NCBI GenBank assembly: GCA_016206165.1
Contig: JACQSD010000059.1
Location: 1-20,861, forward strand
Reading direction: 5' to 3'
Length of the DNA: 20,861 nt
Origin: Candidatus Uhrbacteria bacterium
GTDB lineage: Bacteria > Patescibacteriota > Patescibacteriia > JACQSD01
The notes under the pieces are model-generated. The model was not told where the DNA came from and did not search any database. It saw only the letters and a list, made by a program, of their open reading frames with translations. Below, in pieces: positions 19,196-20,861 of this stretch (the first letter of the stretch is position 1; every line of letters begins with the position of its first letter). The position numbers were made by a program, and so were the translations under genes.

Positions 19196-19456
19196 ATGCC
19201 TACACAAGGAGATACGTTCGATACCGGTTCGCAGGTAGAAGCGAATGGCCTTTATGTTTGTGCACCCTGCGGATATAAAAAACGATTAGAGACAGGGGAG
19301 ATATTCCCCGAGTGCGATTCATGCACACGAAAGAATGAGGAGGAAGTTGATGAGGATGATCGCATGCCACCCTCTGGCATTTGGGAATTTGTGAGTGATG
19401 CAGCGGAGGATCCGGAGGAGGCGGATAGTGAGGACGAAAAAGAAGAGGATGAATAA
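19196..19456 (+). CDS. Small zinc-ribbon protein with acidic tail
   Basis: The 86-residue protein has a four-Cys zinc ribbon, YVCAPCGYKKRLETGEIFPECDSC (about residues 20-43), with the CxxC...CxxC spacing of rubredoxin-type ribbons. The C-terminal half is very acidic (RKNEEEVDEDDRM and the end DPEEADSEDEKEEDE), with one conserved-looking patch GIWEFVSD. The start at 19196 is chosen over an upstream one at 19130 that would lie inside the hairpin element. Small ribbon proteins of this kind occur widely; the function is not known. It sits in front of a membrane-anchored protein and engB, at most a few bases apart, so these may form one transcript. Zinc binding is inferred. Confidence 0.75.
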   Translation: MPTQGDTFDTGSQVEANGLYVCAPCGYKKRLETGEIFPECDSCTRKNEEEVDEDDRMPPSGIWEFVSDAAEDPEEADSEDEKEEDE

Positions 19457-19457
19457 T

Positions 19458-20156
19458 ATGACATACTTTTCTTCACGAAATATTGTTATAGGCGTATCGC
19501 TGCTTGTCATCGCTGGTATCCTCTGGTTTGCATTGAATTTTTACAGTGCGAAGACACCAGGTGGATCGCTGGTACAGCCAACAGTGGACTCGGAAAGCGA
19601 ATATCTCTCGCTTCCAGGATCAGGAATTTGGTTTGCATATCCAAAGGGTTGGTATGAGAGTTATTATGATCCCAGCGATGAAAAGCTTCATGTTCCGAAG
19701 GATAGTCCAGGTATGATTTGGTTGACTGACCATGAAGTGCCGCACGCAACGAGCGGTGATCTGCCGGGATCGGAGGTGATTGAGATGTCCATTTTTACGC
19801 GGAAGGTTTTTGATCAGTACAAAAAGAATAATCAACTCTCGTACTATTTTGCGCCAGGCTTTGAAAAAATTTACGCGAATACATCCGGGCAAACAACGTG
19901 GACAAATGGAAATGGTTTTCACGTTACCGAAGTTTTGCAACCATCGTATAAAACATTGATTGATCCGGGACCATCACCAACACCCCATGTTCTTGCTGGA
20001 ATATATTGGGTCGAGCTGAAGAACGGATCGCTTCTCATTGTCACCTCGCATTACGCAATGACAACAGCCGATGAGGATGCGGCTAAAGTCGAAGCGCATC
20101 GTGCGGCTCTTTCTCAGAAAACGAGGGATGTCGTACAATCAATTCGCCCGTTATGA
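19458..20156 (+). CDS. Hypothetical membrane-anchored protein
   Basis: The protein begins MTYFSSRN and has one transmembrane anchor (IVIGVSLLVIAGILWFALNFY), followed by a soluble domain that should lie outside the cytoplasm. The start at 19458 is chosen because AGAGG (19444-19448) lies nine bases before it; an in-frame ATG at 19449 is also possible. The product has 232 residues. The domain contains GSGIWFAYPKGWYESYYDPS, a pattern reminiscent of PsbP-like lipoprotein folds (a PKGW motif), and a long beta-rich stretch. No enzymatic motif is seen and I do not assign a function. Its stop overlaps the engB ATG by four bases, so translation is likely coupled to engB. Confidence 0.7.
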   Translation: MTYFSSRNIVIGVSLLVIAGILWFALNFYSAKTPGGSLVQPTVDSESEYLSLPGSGIWFAYPKGWYESYYDPSDEKLHVPKDSPGMIWLTDHEVPHATSGDLPGSEVIEMSIFTRKVFDQYKKNNQLSYYFAPGFEKIYANTSGQTTWTNGNGFHVTEVLQPSYKTLIDPGPSPTPHVLAGIYWVELKNGSLLIVTSHYAMTTADEDAAKVEAHRAALSQKTRDVVQSIRPL

Positions 20157-20731
20157 GTCAAATTGAGGCAGTGTTTGTGAAGGGTGTTATTGGTTCGGAT
20201 CCGATTCTGGAGGACGGGAAGCCACAGATCGCGTTCTTTGGGCGTTCGAATGTAGGGAAGTCGAGTGTCATTAATTCGCTCGTGCAGCGCCGTGATCTTG
20301 TGAAGACAAGTTCGACCCCGGGGCGAACGCAGCAGCTCAACTTTTTTCTCATCAATCGATCACTGTACTTTGTTGATGTGCCAGGATACGGCTATGCGAA
20401 GCTGCCAAAAGAGGTTCGTGAAAAGATTCGAGGGCATATTCTTTGGTACATCACTGGTGCGCCACGTCCACGCTGTTCTGTGCTTATTGTCGACGCGAAG
20501 GTTGGCCCGACAGCGTACGACATAGAGACTATTGAGCTCTTTCGCCAGCATGGACATGTTGTTATTGTCGTCGCCAACAAGGCAGACAAAGTGTCTTCGA
20601 CTGCGCGCGAAGCACAGGGAGAAAAGATTCGATCCGCGCTTGGGATAAGCGATTTTGTGTGGTATTCGACAAGAACAAAGGAGGGGAGGGATAGTCTCCT
20701 TCGTACGCTCCTTGAGCTCGCTCGTCACTAA
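20153..20731 (+). CDS. engB: Ribosome biogenesis GTP-binding protein EngB (YsxC/YihA)
   Basis: EngB is an essential GTPase for assembly of the 50S subunit. The 192-residue chain has every G motif: G1 GRSNVGKSS (Walker A), the G2 region SSTPGRTQQ, G3 DVPGYG, G4 NKAD and a G5-like YSTRT. The TPGRTQQLNFF segment and VDVPGYGYAKLP are hallmark EngB sequences. Its ATG overlaps the preceding stop. It follows a membrane-anchored protein gene, and a further membrane protein gene begins 13 bases downstream. Confidence 0.96.
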   Translation: MSQIEAVFVKGVIGSDPILEDGKPQIAFFGRSNVGKSSVINSLVQRRDLVKTSSTPGRTQQLNFFLINRSLYFVDVPGYGYAKLPKEVREKIRGHILWYITGAPRPRCSVLIVDAKVGPTAYDIETIELFRQHGHVVIVVANKADKVSSTAREAQGEKIRSALGISDFVWYSTRTKEGRDSLLRTLLELARH

Positions 20732-20744
20732 CATCATTTCATCT

Positions 20745-20861
20745 ATGGAGAGCAAATCAACTACTGTACGCGACGTATTTCTTCACCTACTTTCCATTGT
20801 CGCGCTTTATCTTTCCTCATTTGCATTTGGGCAACTGATTTTTAGTATCATCAATGTCTAT
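20745..20861 (+). CDS. Membrane protein, 3' partial (DUF5671-like)
   Basis: Thirty-nine codons are visible from the ATG at 20745. They read MESKSTTVRDVFLHLLSIVALYLSSFAFGQLIFSIINVY, beginning with a charged stretch and then a hydrophobic segment. The pattern RDVFLHLL...YLSSFAFG...INV is like the start of the DUF5671 membrane proteins of Patescibacteria. The gene runs past the right edge of the window, so only the first membrane segment can be seen. The family call rests on memory of the family and is tentative. It starts 13 bases after engB and may be co-transcribed with it. Confidence 0.55.
   Translation, partial: MESKSTTVRDVFLHLLSIVALYLSSFAFGQLIFSIINVY

Noticed and set aside
1..20861. Genetic code 25 (TGA read as glycine), known in some CPR lineages
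   Set aside because: Several genes end naturally at TGA at their expected lengths (greA, engB's upstream neighbour and the inositol-monophosphatase-family gene).

Overview
The window looks like a chromosomal segment of a Candidate Phyla Radiation (Patescibacteria) bacterium, probably of the Parcubacteria side. The lineage call is an inference. It rests on an unusually small AlaRS (592 residues), an RNA polymerase alpha subunit without its C-terminal domain, a shortened uL13, ribosomal proteins with low-complexity extensions, many small unassigned proteins, and a last gene that resembles the DUF5671 membrane proteins of such genomes. TGA, TAG and TAA all act as stops, so the code is standard. 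Most genes of the ribosomal block have no Shine-Dalgarno motif.

Layout: (1) 1-2434: the end of a membrane protein gene, a probable lipoprotein gene, then about 390 bases without a gene. That stretch has its own good promoter and folds into a multi-stem RNA closed by a 14-bp long-range helix, so it is a candidate non-coding RNA. A convergent inositol-monophosphatase-family gene follows. (2) 2610-5041: an unknown protein gene overlapping alaS. (3) 5042-9661: a repeat element, a promoter and a structured leader, then infA-rpmJ-rpsM-rpsK-rpsD-rpoA-rplQ-rplM-rpsI, closed by a strong intrinsic terminator. Several spacers of this operon hold short phased repeats and palindromes. (4) 9670-12309: a DEAD-box RNA helicase and greA, convergent with a ZIP metal transporter whose terminator lies inside the greA coding sequence.

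(5) 12402-16165: a tightly packed five-gene operon. It encodes a fusion of a PgeF/YfiH-type domain with a predicted transglutaminase-like cysteine hydrolase domain, an unknown protein, an S51-type peptidase, a CYTH-domain protein and a cytidine-deaminase-like protein. (6) 16178-18658: a small ArsR-type regulator and an unknown helical protein, then two P-loop kinase-like proteins. A 34-bp box, 33/34 identical, stands in front of both transcription units. It holds a 12-bp palindrome between plausible -35 and -10 elements, so the ArsR protein probably controls its own unit and the kinase unit.

(7) 18663-20861: a cold-shock protein gene with a long leader and a strong terminator, a double-hairpin repeat element, a zinc-ribbon protein with an acidic tail, a membrane-anchored protein, the ribosome-assembly GTPase gene engB (ysxC), and the start of a membrane protein gene. 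No tRNA, rRNA, CRISPR array, transposase or phage gene was seen. The points most worth following up are the candidate structured RNA (1178-1510), the PgeF/transglutaminase-like fusion and the ArsR regulon with its paired operator-promoter boxes.
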